The notes beneath the pieces were generated by a model that ran no database searches, was not told the origin of the DNA, and saw nothing but the letters and a program-made list of their open reading frames with translations. Source: Mycolicibacter sinensis (GTDB lineage Bacteria > Actinomycetota > Actinomycetes > Mycobacteriales > Mycobacteriaceae). Taken from it: a DNA stretch of 58,174 bases. Where the stretch lies: assembly GCF_001667945.1 (NCBI RefSeq), contig NZ_LZJK01000115.1:1-58174 (forward strand). The letters run 5' to 3'. The position numbers and the translations under genes are program-made. This document shows positions 1 through 9,185 of the stretch, one piece after another; position 1 is the first letter of the stretch, and every line of letters begins with the position of its first letter.

Positions 1-86
1 TCAGCGACACACCCGATACCAAGTCCAGCACCGTCTGCCCCGACCCCCGAAACCCCACCACCCCAGGGGACTCACCCCATGCTCTC
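1..86. other. Left window edge, no assignable gene
   Basis: This stretch precedes the first supported gene. On the minus strand a GTG-initiated frame could read leftwards off the window, but too few codons are visible, no ribosome binding site precedes it, and I recognise no family. I call nothing here. Confidence 0.4.
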
Positions 87-728
87 GTGTTGGGCGAAAC
101 GCATGGCGATCTGTGTGCGAGGTTGGCGGAGGTTCCGGACCGGTACGTCGATCAGGGCAACGATCCCCGAGGAATCACCGTGTCATGCACGCTGCTGGAG
201 ACGTTGCTGTTCTCGAGGTGGCGTCGCCAGACCGAGGACTCGACTTTGAGGGCGATCAAGGGCAACGGGTTTGGGATTGTTCTGGTCGACGGGAAGGGGT
301 CTCGTATCGGGGTGCGCAAACATCCACGCAACTGGGACGGCAGCCTGCTCGAATCGGTGGAGTATGTGCCCGGCGAGCATCAGCTGAGTATCGAGGAGGA
401 ATTGGGGTACCCAATCGGCGGCGGGGATGGCATTCCGGAGCCTCCCGGGTATCGGCAATATGTACTGTGGTGGCCAGGCAATCTGGGCTTGGGTGGTGCG
501 GTCTTGGCTGCGGGCATACTCACCGACAAGGTTCAGGTACTCTACGCCAGCACTCCGCTGCCGCCACCGATCATGGAGCAGCGTGCGAAAACGGCACCCA
601 CCATGGATCCGTTCGCGCAGGCTACCGAGGTTGCAATGCCCGGAAAGCGGCGCCGGGACGAGGATTTCGCGGATGCCGACGGCGTCACCGAGGAGACACT
701 GAAGGAAGCGCCGCCGGAATCGTCGTAG
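87..728 (+). CDS. Hypothetical protein of the accessory island
   Basis: This is a 213-residue soluble protein with a GTG start and no signal peptide or membrane segment. I do not recognise the family. The middle holds a Gly- and aromatic-rich stretch (YRQYVLWWPGNLGLGGAVLA, about residues 123-142). The C-terminal 40 residues are charged and look disordered (GKRRRDEDFADADG). It lies 64 bases upstream of the HTH-ImmA gene on the same strand and probably shares its transcript. From that position it could be the partner or substrate of the peptidase, but the sequence offers no direct evidence. The start is uncertain because no clear ribosome binding site is visible. Confidence 0.6.
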   Translation: MLGETHGDLCARLAEVPDRYVDQGNDPRGITVSCTLLETLLFSRWRRQTEDSTLRAIKGNGFGIVLVDGKGSRIGVRKHPRNWDGSLLESVEYVPGEHQLSIEEELGYPIGGGDGIPEPPGYRQYVLWWPGNLGLGGAVLAAGILTDKVQVLYASTPLPPPIMEQRAKTAPTMDPFAQATEVAMPGKRRRDEDFADADGVTEETLKEAPPESS

Positions 729-792
729 CCCTCGTGCACACTGCTGGGTGCATGCGGGGCTCCCACTCGGGTGATGTTGAATCGAGCGCACG

Positions 793-2046
793 ATGATCGA
801 GGTTTTTGGTGCACGGGTCCGGCAGGCCCGGCTATTGCGGCGGATGACGGCAACTTCTGTGGTGGGCCTGGTTGGCTGGAGCAATGCCCGCCAGACGAAG
901 ATCGAGAAGTCTTCGACGATCATGTTGTCCGCTGATGAGGTTGCGCGGCTGTCGGAGTTGTTCCGCTTTCCTGCACGGTTTTTCAGCTCGGAACCGCAGT
1001 CTCGCGTTTCGGCAGGTGAGTTGCTTTTCCGGGCGCCAAAGTCGATGACTGTTGGCGAGCAGGACTTCTTGGCGACATTCGCTTCGCTCGCCGGCGATTT
1101 TCTCGGCGAGCTGGATGAGCGGTCGAAATTGCCTCATGTGAAGATCCCGTCGATCTGCGGCAAGGATCATCACAGGCCGAGCGCGGTCCAGGCCGCAGGG
1201 TGGCTGCGCGAGGCGATGGGGCTGGAACCTAATGAGCCACTGGATGATTTGATGTATGAAGCTGAGCGATTGGGTGCACCGGTGATCGTCCGTCGGCGTA
1301 CTCCGGGTGAGTGGGAGAGCGAGTTCGCGGCCACACCGGGGAGAGCGCGTGACGAGAAGCACTTGGGTTATTCGAGTTGGGTGGGACGACACCGGGATCG
1401 CCCGCTCGTGGTGCTGCGCGAATCCGAGTCGTGGGAACGGACCCGATTCACCGTTGCCCATGAGTTGGGGCATTTGGTGTTGCACAGCCGTGGACACTGC
1501 TCGGTGAACTCGGGCGAGGAGTTGGAGGCCAATCGGTTCGCCACCGAGTTGTTGGCGCCCGTCGCCGCGCTGGCGCCGGAGTTGCCGCAGGTGATGTCAC
1601 TGTTGAACCTCAAACCGCTCAAGGACAAGTGGGGCTTGTCGTTGGGTTCGCTGATCATGCACATGCGTGACTCGGGATTGATCGACGCTGATCGCGCGAA
1701 AATGCTTACCACACAACTCTATTCACGGATAAATCCTGAGACTGGGCATACCTGGGGTATGACGGAACCCGGATGGAACGAACGTGACCCCGAGCGGCCC
1801 CGGCTGCTGCGCAAGTGGGTGGAACGCTGCTACGGGGATGCCTCGGTGCCGATGCTGGCCGCACGCGAGTCAATGATATTTCCATCGGATCTGCTCGAAT
1901 GGTTCCTGGCTACGCAACGGCCTTCACCTGCATCTGACAGGCGCCCGATGGCTGCCGTCGGGATGCGCGGCGCTAGCGGATCAGCCCCGGAAGAGCGGCA
2001 TCAAGTGGTCCGCCTCGACGATTTCCGTCGCGGTAGAACTCCATGA
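793..2046 (+). CDS. HTH-XRE / ImmA-IrrE family metallo-endopeptidase
   Basis: The N-terminal ~65 residues resemble a Cro/CI-type helix-turn-helix (FGARVRQARLLRR onwards). The central part is an ImmA/IrrE zincin domain with the HELGH motif: His223, Glu224 and His227. Known family members cleave repressors, as ImmA does to ImmR in ICEBs1 and IrrE does to DdrO in Deinococcus. Here DNA binding and peptidase are fused in a 417-aa chain, longer than bare ImmA, with an extra ~120-residue C-terminal region of unknown role. It sits 22 bases upstream of the first recombinase gene, so it may control the element or act as a stress or defence switch; both are inference. Leucine is often encoded by TTG rather than CTG, unlike the core genes here, which suggests transfer. 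Confidence 0.88.
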   Translation: MIEVFGARVRQARLLRRMTATSVVGLVGWSNARQTKIEKSSTIMLSADEVARLSELFRFPARFFSSEPQSRVSAGELLFRAPKSMTVGEQDFLATFASLAGDFLGELDERSKLPHVKIPSICGKDHHRPSAVQAAGWLREAMGLEPNEPLDDLMYEAERLGAPVIVRRRTPGEWESEFAATPGRARDEKHLGYSSWVGRHRDRPLVVLRESESWERTRFTVAHELGHLVLHSRGHCSVNSGEELEANRFATELLAPVAALAPELPQVMSLLNLKPLKDKWGLSLGSLIMHMRDSGLIDADRAKMLTTQLYSRINPETGHTWGMTEPGWNERDPERPRLLRKWVERCYGDASVPMLAARESMIFPSDLLEWFLATQRPSPASDRRPMAAVGMRGASGSAPEERHQVVRLDDFRRGRTP

Positions 2047-2068
2047 ACGGCGCGAGAGGCCGCTGACG

Positions 2069-3274
2069 GTGGCGCGGGTGCAGCGGCTGTGTTTCCCGGA
2101 CCGGCCTGACACCTACACGGTGGTCGGCGCCGATCGGCTACCCGTTGCACCTGCCCGGGAGTACTTGCGGTTCCTCGCCGATCAGGGCGCGTCTCCAAAT
2201 ACTGTGCGTGCCTACGCATACGGGCTATCGGCGTGGTGGACGGTGCTCGAACACACCGGCGCGGCCTGGGATGATTTTCCCACTAGCCTGTTTGGCGAGT
2301 TCCTGTGTTATCTGCGGACCGGGGATCTGCCGGGCGTGGTCCGCATCGGTGAGCCCGGGCCTGGGATGGCCGAGTCGTCGTTGCAGCCGCGGGGGGCTGC
2401 GGTGTTGTCGATGTACCGGTACTTCGCCGACGCCCACGATCTGACCCGCCCGTACCGCCGCTTGTTCTCCTCCCACGCCCGATCCTCGCGGCGCCGCTAT
2501 GCCCCCACCCTGGCTGGTGTCGGACCGCGACGTGATCAGGAGGTGCCTGTGCACCGCCGGCGTGCACCCAATCGCAGCGAGACGCCGGTGTTGTTGCCCG
2601 ATCAAGTCAACACCATCCTGGATGGCTGCAGTGTGCAGTCGCCGTCGGGTGAGTGGACCGGCAGCGAGGCGGGTTTGCGTGACCGGTTGTTCTTCGCCGT
2701 CCTGGCCGAGACCGGAATTCGGATAGGTGAAGCCTTATCATTGCGCCACAATGATTTCCATATCACCGGGGGTGACACGCCGTCGATTCTGGTGGCCGGC
2801 CGCGACGATCACCCCCATGGGGTACGAGCCAAGTCCGGTGCCCGCCGGATCTACATCGGCGATGATCTGGTAGCCCTCTACAGCGAGTACGTGTGGCAGC
2901 TGATCGGGTGGGCCGCCGACGTCGCGGTTGCCGACCTGGCGTCGCACTTCGTGTTCGTCAATCTGGCGCGCGGCCAGCGCTATGCACCGTTACGCCCGGA
3001 AACCGTCTACGACAAGGTGGACGCCCTCACGGCCGCCCATGCTGATGCGTTGCCCCAGGATTGGACTCCTCACTGGCTGCGGCACACCCACGCCACCGCT
3101 CTGCTGTTGTCTGGGGTGCCTGAACACGTGGTCATGCGCCGTCTCGGCCATGCCGATGTGCAGACCACGCTGTCGATCTACGGGTGGGTGACCGCCGACG
3201 CCGAGATGCGCACGGTCGCGCAGTGGAAGAGCTTCGTCGCCGGCTGGAAGGTGAGCCATGACTCAACCCCATAA
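2069..3274 (+). CDS. Tyrosine recombinase/integrase, TnpA-like (Tn554 type)
   Basis: This 401-aa site-specific recombinase has an N-terminal SAM-like core-binding domain (about residues 25-120) and a C-terminal catalytic domain. The catalytic set is visible: Arg218 in ETGIRIGEAL, His335 and Arg338 in HWLRH, His361 in RLGHAD, and the nucleophile Tyr371 in SIYGW. It cuts and rejoins DNA through a 3'-phosphotyrosine link. GTG is the start; a GAGAGG purine tract lies about 9 bases upstream. Its end overlaps the next recombinase by 17 bases, so the two are translationally coupled. The order small recombinase, large recombinase, small TnpC-like protein is the Tn554-family arrangement. Confidence 0.92.
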   Translation: MARVQRLCFPDRPDTYTVVGADRLPVAPAREYLRFLADQGASPNTVRAYAYGLSAWWTVLEHTGAAWDDFPTSLFGEFLCYLRTGDLPGVVRIGEPGPGMAESSLQPRGAAVLSMYRYFADAHDLTRPYRRLFSSHARSSRRRYAPTLAGVGPRRDQEVPVHRRRAPNRSETPVLLPDQVNTILDGCSVQSPSGEWTGSEAGLRDRLFFAVLAETGIRIGEALSLRHNDFHITGGDTPSILVAGRDDHPHGVRAKSGARRIYIGDDLVALYSEYVWQLIGWAADVAVADLASHFVFVNLARGQRYAPLRPETVYDKVDALTAAHADALPQDWTPHWLRHTHATALLLSGVPEHVVMRRLGHADVQTTLSIYGWVTADAEMRTVAQWKSFVAGWKVSHDSTP

Positions 3275-5486
3275 CAGTCACGTCGATTCTGCAGGATCCG
3301 CGGCGGCCACCGCGTGGGATCGGCAATGGCAGCAGGTCCCTGAATCGTGGCGAACTTTGCACTACCGCATCGACGCTGCACCGTTCGACGCCGTATTCGT
3401 GCGCAACCAGCGCTACCTGAACAATCCCGACGGCCACGACTTCACCCCCGCCGGTGTCCCAGAACGCTTTCGCCAAGAAATGGCGTGGTGGGTGTGGTTG
3501 TGCGGTCACGAAGGAATCCGCAAGATCGAGCCGTTCCTGTTGAAGTGGACGGCCGTCGCCTTGACCGACGCCGCCGCCGAGCACCAGCAGCGATATCACC
3601 GGCCTCTAGTAAGCATCGCAGACCTCGCGGCCGAAGACGTCGTACGTCACGCGGTGGTGCGATTTGAGCGCCGCAACGCCCGCCTGCCCTCCGCGGGGGC
3701 TCGGCGCCAAGTCGTGGGCTTGATCGAGCACCTGCATCTTTACGTATCGGTGCGCTGCACCGATGCCCCGTGGTGGGCCCATGACATCTGGGATCTGCGG
3801 GCTGATCCCCGCATACCACAGCGCGAACATGAACCCAGCCATGACAAAGTCGTCAAACTTGCCCAGATCCACCCGCCGTGGCTGCGTGAGGGCGTGCGGT
3901 TCTGGCTGCGCACCTCCATAACCGCGGAATTGCTGCGCTGGTCATCGGTAGCCGATCGTGCTCGCAACATGGCCAGGCACCTCGGCCCGTTCTTGGCCGC
4001 CCGCAACATCAGCACCCCGCTGTTGGCCGATGACCGCGCCGCCCTGCGGTTGTTGTTCACCGAGTTTTCCAACTACCTGAAATCCCCATCCGCACAGTTC
4101 AAACCAGACCGGCCGTTGTCAGCATCCGCGGTGGACTCGACCCAGTCGCAGGCCCAGGTGTTCTACGCCTTCATGGTTGATCACGCCGAGGAAGCCGCTG
4201 CGGCGACCGGCGACCCCCGGTGGGCTCAGATCACCGACACCTACACGCGGCTGTGGGGCGCGGCGTTTCGAACCCGCCGCGCCAACCGGCAGCGGGAACT
4301 GACGTGGTTCTCCACTACGGAATTGCAGCAGATGTTGTGCTACCTCGACGTGCTGGCGGCCGATCGCGGTATGCCGGTGGCCATCACTCACCCCGATGCA
4401 ACGATCTCGGTTGTCGCCGGCCTCGGAGACCCGCAAGCCGCGCGAGTCTGGCTGCTGCAGGCGCTGACCGGACGCCGAGCCTCGGAGATCCTGATGCTCG
4501 ATTTCGACCCTCTGACCGCTATTCCCGGCCAGGAACGCCCCACAGATTCCGATGACCCCGACGCATTCGTCGCCAAGTTGCGCTACCAGCAGACCAAGGT
4601 CGACGGGGTACTGCCGTCGATCCTGGTTGAGAAGGCGGTGGTCAACGTGATCACCGAACAGCAACAGTGGGTTCGCCGCCGCCACCCTGGGCTGAGCCCG
4701 AAGTACCTGTTCCTCGGACTGCGCCACCAGCATCAGGGCCACCGGGCCCGCACCTACCAGTCCTACGGTGTGGCACTGAACAAACTCGACAAGGTTCACG
4801 GCCTGGCCGACTCGACCGGGCGTCCGCTGCGGTTCAGCCAGACCCATCGGCTCCGCCATACCCGGGCCACCGAGTTGCTAAACGACGGCGTTCCCATTCA
4901 CGTGGTACAGCGATACCTTGGGCACGCATCCCCTGAGATGACCCTGCGCTACGCTGCGACGCTTGCTGCAACAGCTGAGTCAGAATTCCTGCGGCACAAG
5001 AAGGTCGGCGCACACGGCACCGATATCGCAATCAGTCCATCCGATATTTATGACATGACTCAACTGGCGGCCCGCACGGATCGGGTACTTCCCAACGGCG
5101 TGTGCCTGCTTCCTCCGCTGAAGAGCTGTGACAAAGGAAATGCTTGTCTGTCCTGCGGGCATTTCGCCACCGACGCCACTCATCTCGACGAATTGATCGC
5201 GCAGCGCGCCAAGACCGTCACCTTGATCGAGGTCCGCCGCGAACAGTACCGGCGACGCAGCGGGCGGGAACTAACCGACGACAACGTGTGGATCCACGAA
5301 CGGCGCCGGGAGATCGCCTCTCTGGACGCCATCATCGAGCGTCTGCACACCGACACCGAGGGCCTCGCGAACGGAGCCAGTGTGGGCGGTGCTGGTGCCT
5401 CAAACCGGTTGCCGCTGTTGAAGGTCAAGACCCGCGGCAGCCACGAATCTGTTCTACGCAAAGCCGACCCCAACGCACCCGGATGA
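3258..5486 (+). CDS. Large tyrosine recombinase, TnpB-like (Tn554 type)
   Basis: This is a 742-aa integrase of the long class that follows the short one in Tn554-like elements. A long N-terminal region of unknown fold (about 1-370) precedes the catalytic domain: Arg407 in TGRRASEI, His530 and Arg533 in HRLRH, His556 in YLGHAS, and the nucleophile Tyr565 in TLRYAA. Beyond it a cysteine cluster (CLLPPLKSCDKGNACLSCGH, about 616-635) may bind a metal. ATG at 3258 lies inside the upstream recombinase and is preceded by GGAAGGTGAG. Its stop overlaps the next start as ATGA. All catalytic positions are kept, so it is probably active. Confidence 0.9.
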   Translation: MTQPHNSHVDSAGSAAATAWDRQWQQVPESWRTLHYRIDAAPFDAVFVRNQRYLNNPDGHDFTPAGVPERFRQEMAWWVWLCGHEGIRKIEPFLLKWTAVALTDAAAEHQQRYHRPLVSIADLAAEDVVRHAVVRFERRNARLPSAGARRQVVGLIEHLHLYVSVRCTDAPWWAHDIWDLRADPRIPQREHEPSHDKVVKLAQIHPPWLREGVRFWLRTSITAELLRWSSVADRARNMARHLGPFLAARNISTPLLADDRAALRLLFTEFSNYLKSPSAQFKPDRPLSASAVDSTQSQAQVFYAFMVDHAEEAAAATGDPRWAQITDTYTRLWGAAFRTRRANRQRELTWFSTTELQQMLCYLDVLAADRGMPVAITHPDATISVVAGLGDPQAARVWLLQALTGRRASEILMLDFDPLTAIPGQERPTDSDDPDAFVAKLRYQQTKVDGVLPSILVEKAVVNVITEQQQWVRRRHPGLSPKYLFLGLRHQHQGHRARTYQSYGVALNKLDKVHGLADSTGRPLRFSQTHRLRHTRATELLNDGVPIHVVQRYLGHASPEMTLRYAATLAATAESEFLRHKKVGAHGTDIAISPSDIYDMTQLAARTDRVLPNGVCLLPPLKSCDKGNACLSCGHFATDATHLDELIAQRAKTVTLIEVRREQYRRRSGRELTDDNVWIHERRREIASLDAIIERLHTDTEGLANGASVGGAGASNRLPLLKVKTRGSHESVLRKADPNAPG

Positions 5487-5896
5487 GGCAACGCCCCCCT
5501 CCCCCTTCGGATAACGCCCGCCGCGCCCTGGCCGACTACCGCAAGAACATCTCCCAGACCAAGCGCCGGGATATCGAACGGGCCATCAAACACCTACGCA
5601 AGACCAACGCCATCATCAACATATCCACCGTCGCTTCCCGCGCCGGCGTAGAACGCAAGACCGTCTACAAGCACCGCGACCTAGTCGCCATCATCGACGC
5701 CTACCGACGCCAGCCGCCTTCGCTCGACGCCGCCACGGGCCGCGAGACCACCGTCGTAGCCGCCCTACGTGCCCAACTGGTCGCCAAGGACGGTGAGATC
5801 CGCGCACTGAAAACCAAGCTTGCCGAACAAGAATCGACAATCGCACTGCTCTACGGACAACTCGACGCCGGAAACGGTGCAGGGGGCGGCGGCTAA
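5483..5896 (+). CDS. TnpC/DUF6262-like accessory protein of the recombinase trio
   Basis: This 137-aa protein starts at an ATG overlapping the large recombinase stop (ATGA). It is basic at the N-terminus, followed by a helix-turn-helix-like stretch (STVASRAGVERKTVYKHRDL, about residues 48-67). It ends in a helix with coiled-coil character (LRAQLVAKDGEIRALKTKLA, about 97-116) and a Gly tail. This is the layout of Tn554 TnpC / DUF6262 proteins, which assist transposition, possibly by orienting the complex. The same frame is open further upstream inside the recombinase gene, but the overlap start fits the coupling seen across the trio. Confidence 0.82.
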   Translation: MRQRPPPPSDNARRALADYRKNISQTKRRDIERAIKHLRKTNAIINISTVASRAGVERKTVYKHRDLVAIIDAYRRQPPSLDAATGRETTVVAALRAQLVAKDGEIRALKTKLAEQESTIALLYGQLDAGNGAGGGG

Positions 5897-6008
5897 TGGG
5901 TGCCATCGCAACAACGGTGTGGGGCACCGCCTGCACTTTACTCGCGATTCCAGCCATTGTGGCGCCGAAACCACGCACCCGTATCCGGAATCCCCCAATC
6001 TGCGGCGG

Positions 6009-9000
6009 TTACAGAGTGCCTGTGTCGTAATACGGATCGCTCAGGCGGGCCTGACGGTGTCCAGGTGGGATAGAGCGCGGCGTGTTGGGCCACCAGCTGG
6101 CTTCGCGCAGGAGTGTGGCGATGGCGGGGACGGTGAGGGTGCGAACGAGGAATGTGTCGAGTAGGAGTCCGCAGCCGATGATGAGGCCGACTTGGATCAT
6201 GATCGCGATGGAGCCGAACATCAGTCCGAACATGCTGGCAGCGAAGATGATTCCGGCTGAGGTGATGACCGAGCCGGTGCGGGCGACGGTGCGCAGTACC
6301 CCTACGCGAATGTTGTGTTTGGATTCCTCGCGCAATCGTGAGACGAGCAGCATGTTGTAGTCGGCGCCGACGGCTACCAGGATGATGAAAGCCAGCAACG
6401 GGACGGGCCAGGCGATTTCGTAGCCGAGTCCCCATTGGAAGACCAGGACGCCGATGCCCAGTGAGGCCAGGTAGTTCAGCACGACCGTCCCCAGCAGGTA
6501 CAGCGGGGCGAGCAGGGAGCGCAAGAGCAGGACGAGGATGAGTCCGACGATGACCAGGGTGCTGATGGCCAGTTGGGTGAAGTCAGCCGACAGCAGCCGC
6601 TGGATGTCGGAGTTGACGGCGGGGAACCCGGCAACGGCGATGGTGGCGTTGGCCAAGGTGGTGTTGGGGCGTGCGGTGTCGGCGGTCTCGACGATCTGCT
6701 GGGCGAGGGTGATCGCCTGCGCGCTGTAGGGGTCGTAGCTGGATTCGACGACAAAGCGGGCGGTTTTGCCATCGGGTGAGAGGAATTGTTTGGCGACGTC
6801 GGTGAATTGACGGTTATCAAAGGCACTGGCGGGCAGGTAGAAACCGCTCGCTGCGTCAGAGCCGGCGCTGGCGCGGGCCGAGTTCTGCAGTTGGGCCGCG
6901 ACCTGGCCCATCCGAGCCAACATTTCGATGTTGCTGTCGGCCAGGGCGTGCACACCGGCGGCCAGCGCTTGCGCCCCGGAAGCGAGTTGGCCGATGCCCT
7001 CTTGGAGCCGGCCGATGTTGCCGGCCGGGTCCGCGGGATCACCCTGGGTTCCGAAGGCCTTGTCGAGTGCTGCGGCAGCGACTTGTATGTCGGCAAGGGT
7101 GCCAGCAATGGTGGCGTCGGTGTCAGGGTTGTAGCGATCGCCGAGGGTGGCGACTTCGGTGAAGAATCCATTATCGCGCAAACTCACCAGGATCTGGACC
7201 TGGTCACGGATCTGGGCGCATTGCGGCGTGGCGGCACACCACCCGGAAGTGTTCAGGCCATCGACGAGGGGGGCCAGCACAGCGAGGGCGGTTTCGGCTT
7301 GATCCGCCCGAGACCGCAGCCCGGGTCCGGATTGGATGGCTTGGTCGACGGTGGGTGCGGTGGCCGAAAGTTCTTGCAGCAACGGTCGAGATGACCACAG
7401 CAAGGTGTCACCGGATTGGGCTCGGGCCAGTACGCCCGACAGGGGAATCAAGATGGCGTGCAGGGCGGCATCGAGCTGGGTCAGGCCGCCGGCGAGTTGA
7501 TCGGCGCCGTCGGTGAGTTGGGTGAGGTCGCCTTTTCGTGCGTCGCCATCGGCGACGGCGTCGGCCATCTTGTCGCCGATCTGCCTGTTCTGCCAGGACA
7601 GTTGGGCTTGTTCGAGGCGGGTGCCGGTGGGGCGGGTTATCCCGACGACTTTGGTGACCCCGGGTACTTGGGCGACCCGGGAGGCCATCTCGTCGAGGTC
7701 GGCCAGCCCTTTGCTGGTGCGCATGTCGTCGGGGTTTTCCACGACGAGAAATTCGGTGATGACGACGTCTTTGGGGAAGTGGCGATCCAGCAGTTGGTAA
7801 CCCTGGTTGCTAGCGGTGGTGGCAGGCTGGCCTTTGCGGTCGTCGTAGCTGATCTTCATCGTGGTCGCGACCGCAGAGAGGGCCAGCAGGATCACCAGGC
7901 TCACGGCCAACAGCGGCACCGGCCGGCGGACCACCGCGACAGCGACACTGTTCCAGTAGCGGCGGGTTCGATCGGATTTCGGCTCGCCGATTCCACGGCG
8001 GGCTGCCAGCGCCAGCACCGGCGGCAACAAGGTGACGGTGGCCAGGAATCCGACCAGCACGGCGACCGCGCAGGCCGGGCCGAGCCCAGCGAAGACACTG
8101 AGGCGAGCGAAAACCATGGCAAAAAAGGCCAGCGCAACGGTGGCCGCCGAAGCCAGGATCACGCGGCCGATGCTGGCGGTGGCATCAATGACGGCCTGAT
8201 CGGCGGGGACGTGTGCGCGGCGCTGTTCGTGGTAGCGGCTGATCAAAAACACCGTGTAGTCGGTGCCCGCCCCGAGCAGGATCACGGTCATGAACGCCAC
8301 GGTGAACTGCGAGACGGGCATGCCACTCTGGCCGAGGGCAGACAGCACCCCACGGCCGACGGCCAGGCTGACCCCGATCACCAGCAGGGGCAACAAGGCG
8401 GTAAACACCGACCGGTAGACGATCAGCAGGATCAGTGCGATCAACGCGGCGGTGGCGATCGAAATCAGCAGCAGGTCGTGTTCGGCGGCGGCGATCTGGT
8501 CGTTGAAGGTGGCCGCCGGGCCCGTCACGTACACCGTCGTCGGTGAACCGGCGAATACGCCGGCGGCGATGTCGCGCACGGCTTGGACGGATTCGGCGGC
8601 CTTGGGGTCACCCAGGGTGCCGGCCACACCCACAGGCAGATACCAGGCTTTGCCGTCATTGCTGGTCGCGTGCGCCGCGGTGACGGGGTCGGCGAGCAGA
8701 TCTTGAACCAGCAAGACGTGGTCGGTATCGGCGCGCAGCTGCACCACCAACTGCTCATAGCGGTTGCGCACCGGCGCGGTTAAGCCGTCGGGGTCTTCCA
8801 TAGCCACGACCAGCATCGTTTTGGAGCCCTGTTCACCGAAGGCCGCGCTCATGCGGTCCACGGTTTGAAACGACGCGGCGTCGCGGGGGATCAGGTTCAC
8901 CGACTGCTGCCGCACCACCGTTTCCAGCTGCGGGAACACCAGTGCCAGCAGCACGGCGGCGGCGATCCAGCCGCCGATGACCAGTGCTTTATGACGCACC

Positions 9001-9086
9001 GTGAACCCGGCCAGCACTGCGAGCCGGCCGCTGTACTCACTGGATTCGCCCGGACCGGCCACAGCGTTGCGGGGCCGGCGAGACAT
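6009..9086 (-). CDS. MmpL/RND family transporter
   Basis: This is a large inner-membrane transporter of the mycobacterial MMPL family, which exports lipids or small molecules using proton motive force. The first membrane helix is at about residues 31-52, followed by a periplasmic domain and a helix bundle carrying GTDYTVFLISRYHE (Asp276-Tyr277). A second periplasmic domain and second bundle carry GADYNMLLVSRLRE (Asp909). These Asp-Tyr pairs are the proton relay of the family. ATG at 9086 gives 1025 aa; GTG at 9119 or TTG at 9158 are possible in-frame alternatives, and none has a convincing ribosome binding site. It is last in an apparent operon with the DUF6188 and thioesterase genes, divergent from a TetR gene. 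The substrate is unknown. Confidence 0.93.
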   Translation of the reverse strand: MSRRPRNAVAGPGESSEYSGRLAVLAGFTVRHKALVIGGWIAAAVLLALVFPQLETVVRQQSVNLIPRDAASFQTVDRMSAAFGEQGSKTMLVVAMEDPDGLTAPVRNRYEQLVVQLRADTDHVLLVQDLLADPVTAAHATSNDGKAWYLPVGVAGTLGDPKAAESVQAVRDIAAGVFAGSPTTVYVTGPAATFNDQIAAAEHDLLLISIATAALIALILLIVYRSVFTALLPLLVIGVSLAVGRGVLSALGQSGMPVSQFTVAFMTVILLGAGTDYTVFLISRYHEQRRAHVPADQAVIDATASIGRVILASAATVALAFFAMVFARLSVFAGLGPACAVAVLVGFLATVTLLPPVLALAARRGIGEPKSDRTRRYWNSVAVAVVRRPVPLLAVSLVILLALSAVATTMKISYDDRKGQPATTASNQGYQLLDRHFPKDVVITEFLVVENPDDMRTSKGLADLDEMASRVAQVPGVTKVVGITRPTGTRLEQAQLSWQNRQIGDKMADAVADGDARKGDLTQLTDGADQLAGGLTQLDAALHAILIPLSGVLARAQSGDTLLWSSRPLLQELSATAPTVDQAIQSGPGLRSRADQAETALAVLAPLVDGLNTSGWCAATPQCAQIRDQVQILVSLRDNGFFTEVATLGDRYNPDTDATIAGTLADIQVAAAALDKAFGTQGDPADPAGNIGRLQEGIGQLASGAQALAAGVHALADSNIEMLARMGQVAAQLQNSARASAGSDAASGFYLPASAFDNRQFTDVAKQFLSPDGKTARFVVESSYDPYSAQAITLAQQIVETADTARPNTTLANATIAVAGFPAVNSDIQRLLSADFTQLAISTLVIVGLILVLLLRSLLAPLYLLGTVVLNYLASLGIGVLVFQWGLGYEIAWPVPLLAFIILVAVGADYNMLLVSRLREESKHNIRVGVLRTVARTGSVITSAGIIFAASMFGLMFGSIAIMIQVGLIIGCGLLLDTFLVRTLTVPAIATLLREASWWPNTPRSIPPGHRQARLSDPYYDTGTL

Positions 9087-9185
9087 GGTTGCCGTGCCCG
9101 CACCGTTGTCCGCACTCACCGCGCCTGCGCCCACACAAGACGCTGCCACCGGCCACAAGGTCCTGGCCGACGACGACGAAGATCC

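Larger units (their letters stand above)
2069..5896 (+). mobile_element. Tn554-like recombinase trio (mobile element core)
   Basis: Three overlapping genes (small tyrosine recombinase, large tyrosine recombinase, TnpC-like protein) form a Tn554-type integration module. The HTH-ImmA gene and an unknown gene upstream, on the same strand, may be cargo or control genes. I cannot place the element ends: Tn554 relatives lack long terminal inverted repeats, and the left side runs off the window. The interval given covers only the recombination genes. Confidence 0.8.

Noticed and set aside
7416..8546. Long plus-strand open frame inside the MmpL gene
   Set aside because: It is antisense to a clear MmpL with intact motifs. 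The translation is a low-complexity Gly/Gln/His-rich mirror typical of high-GC DNA.
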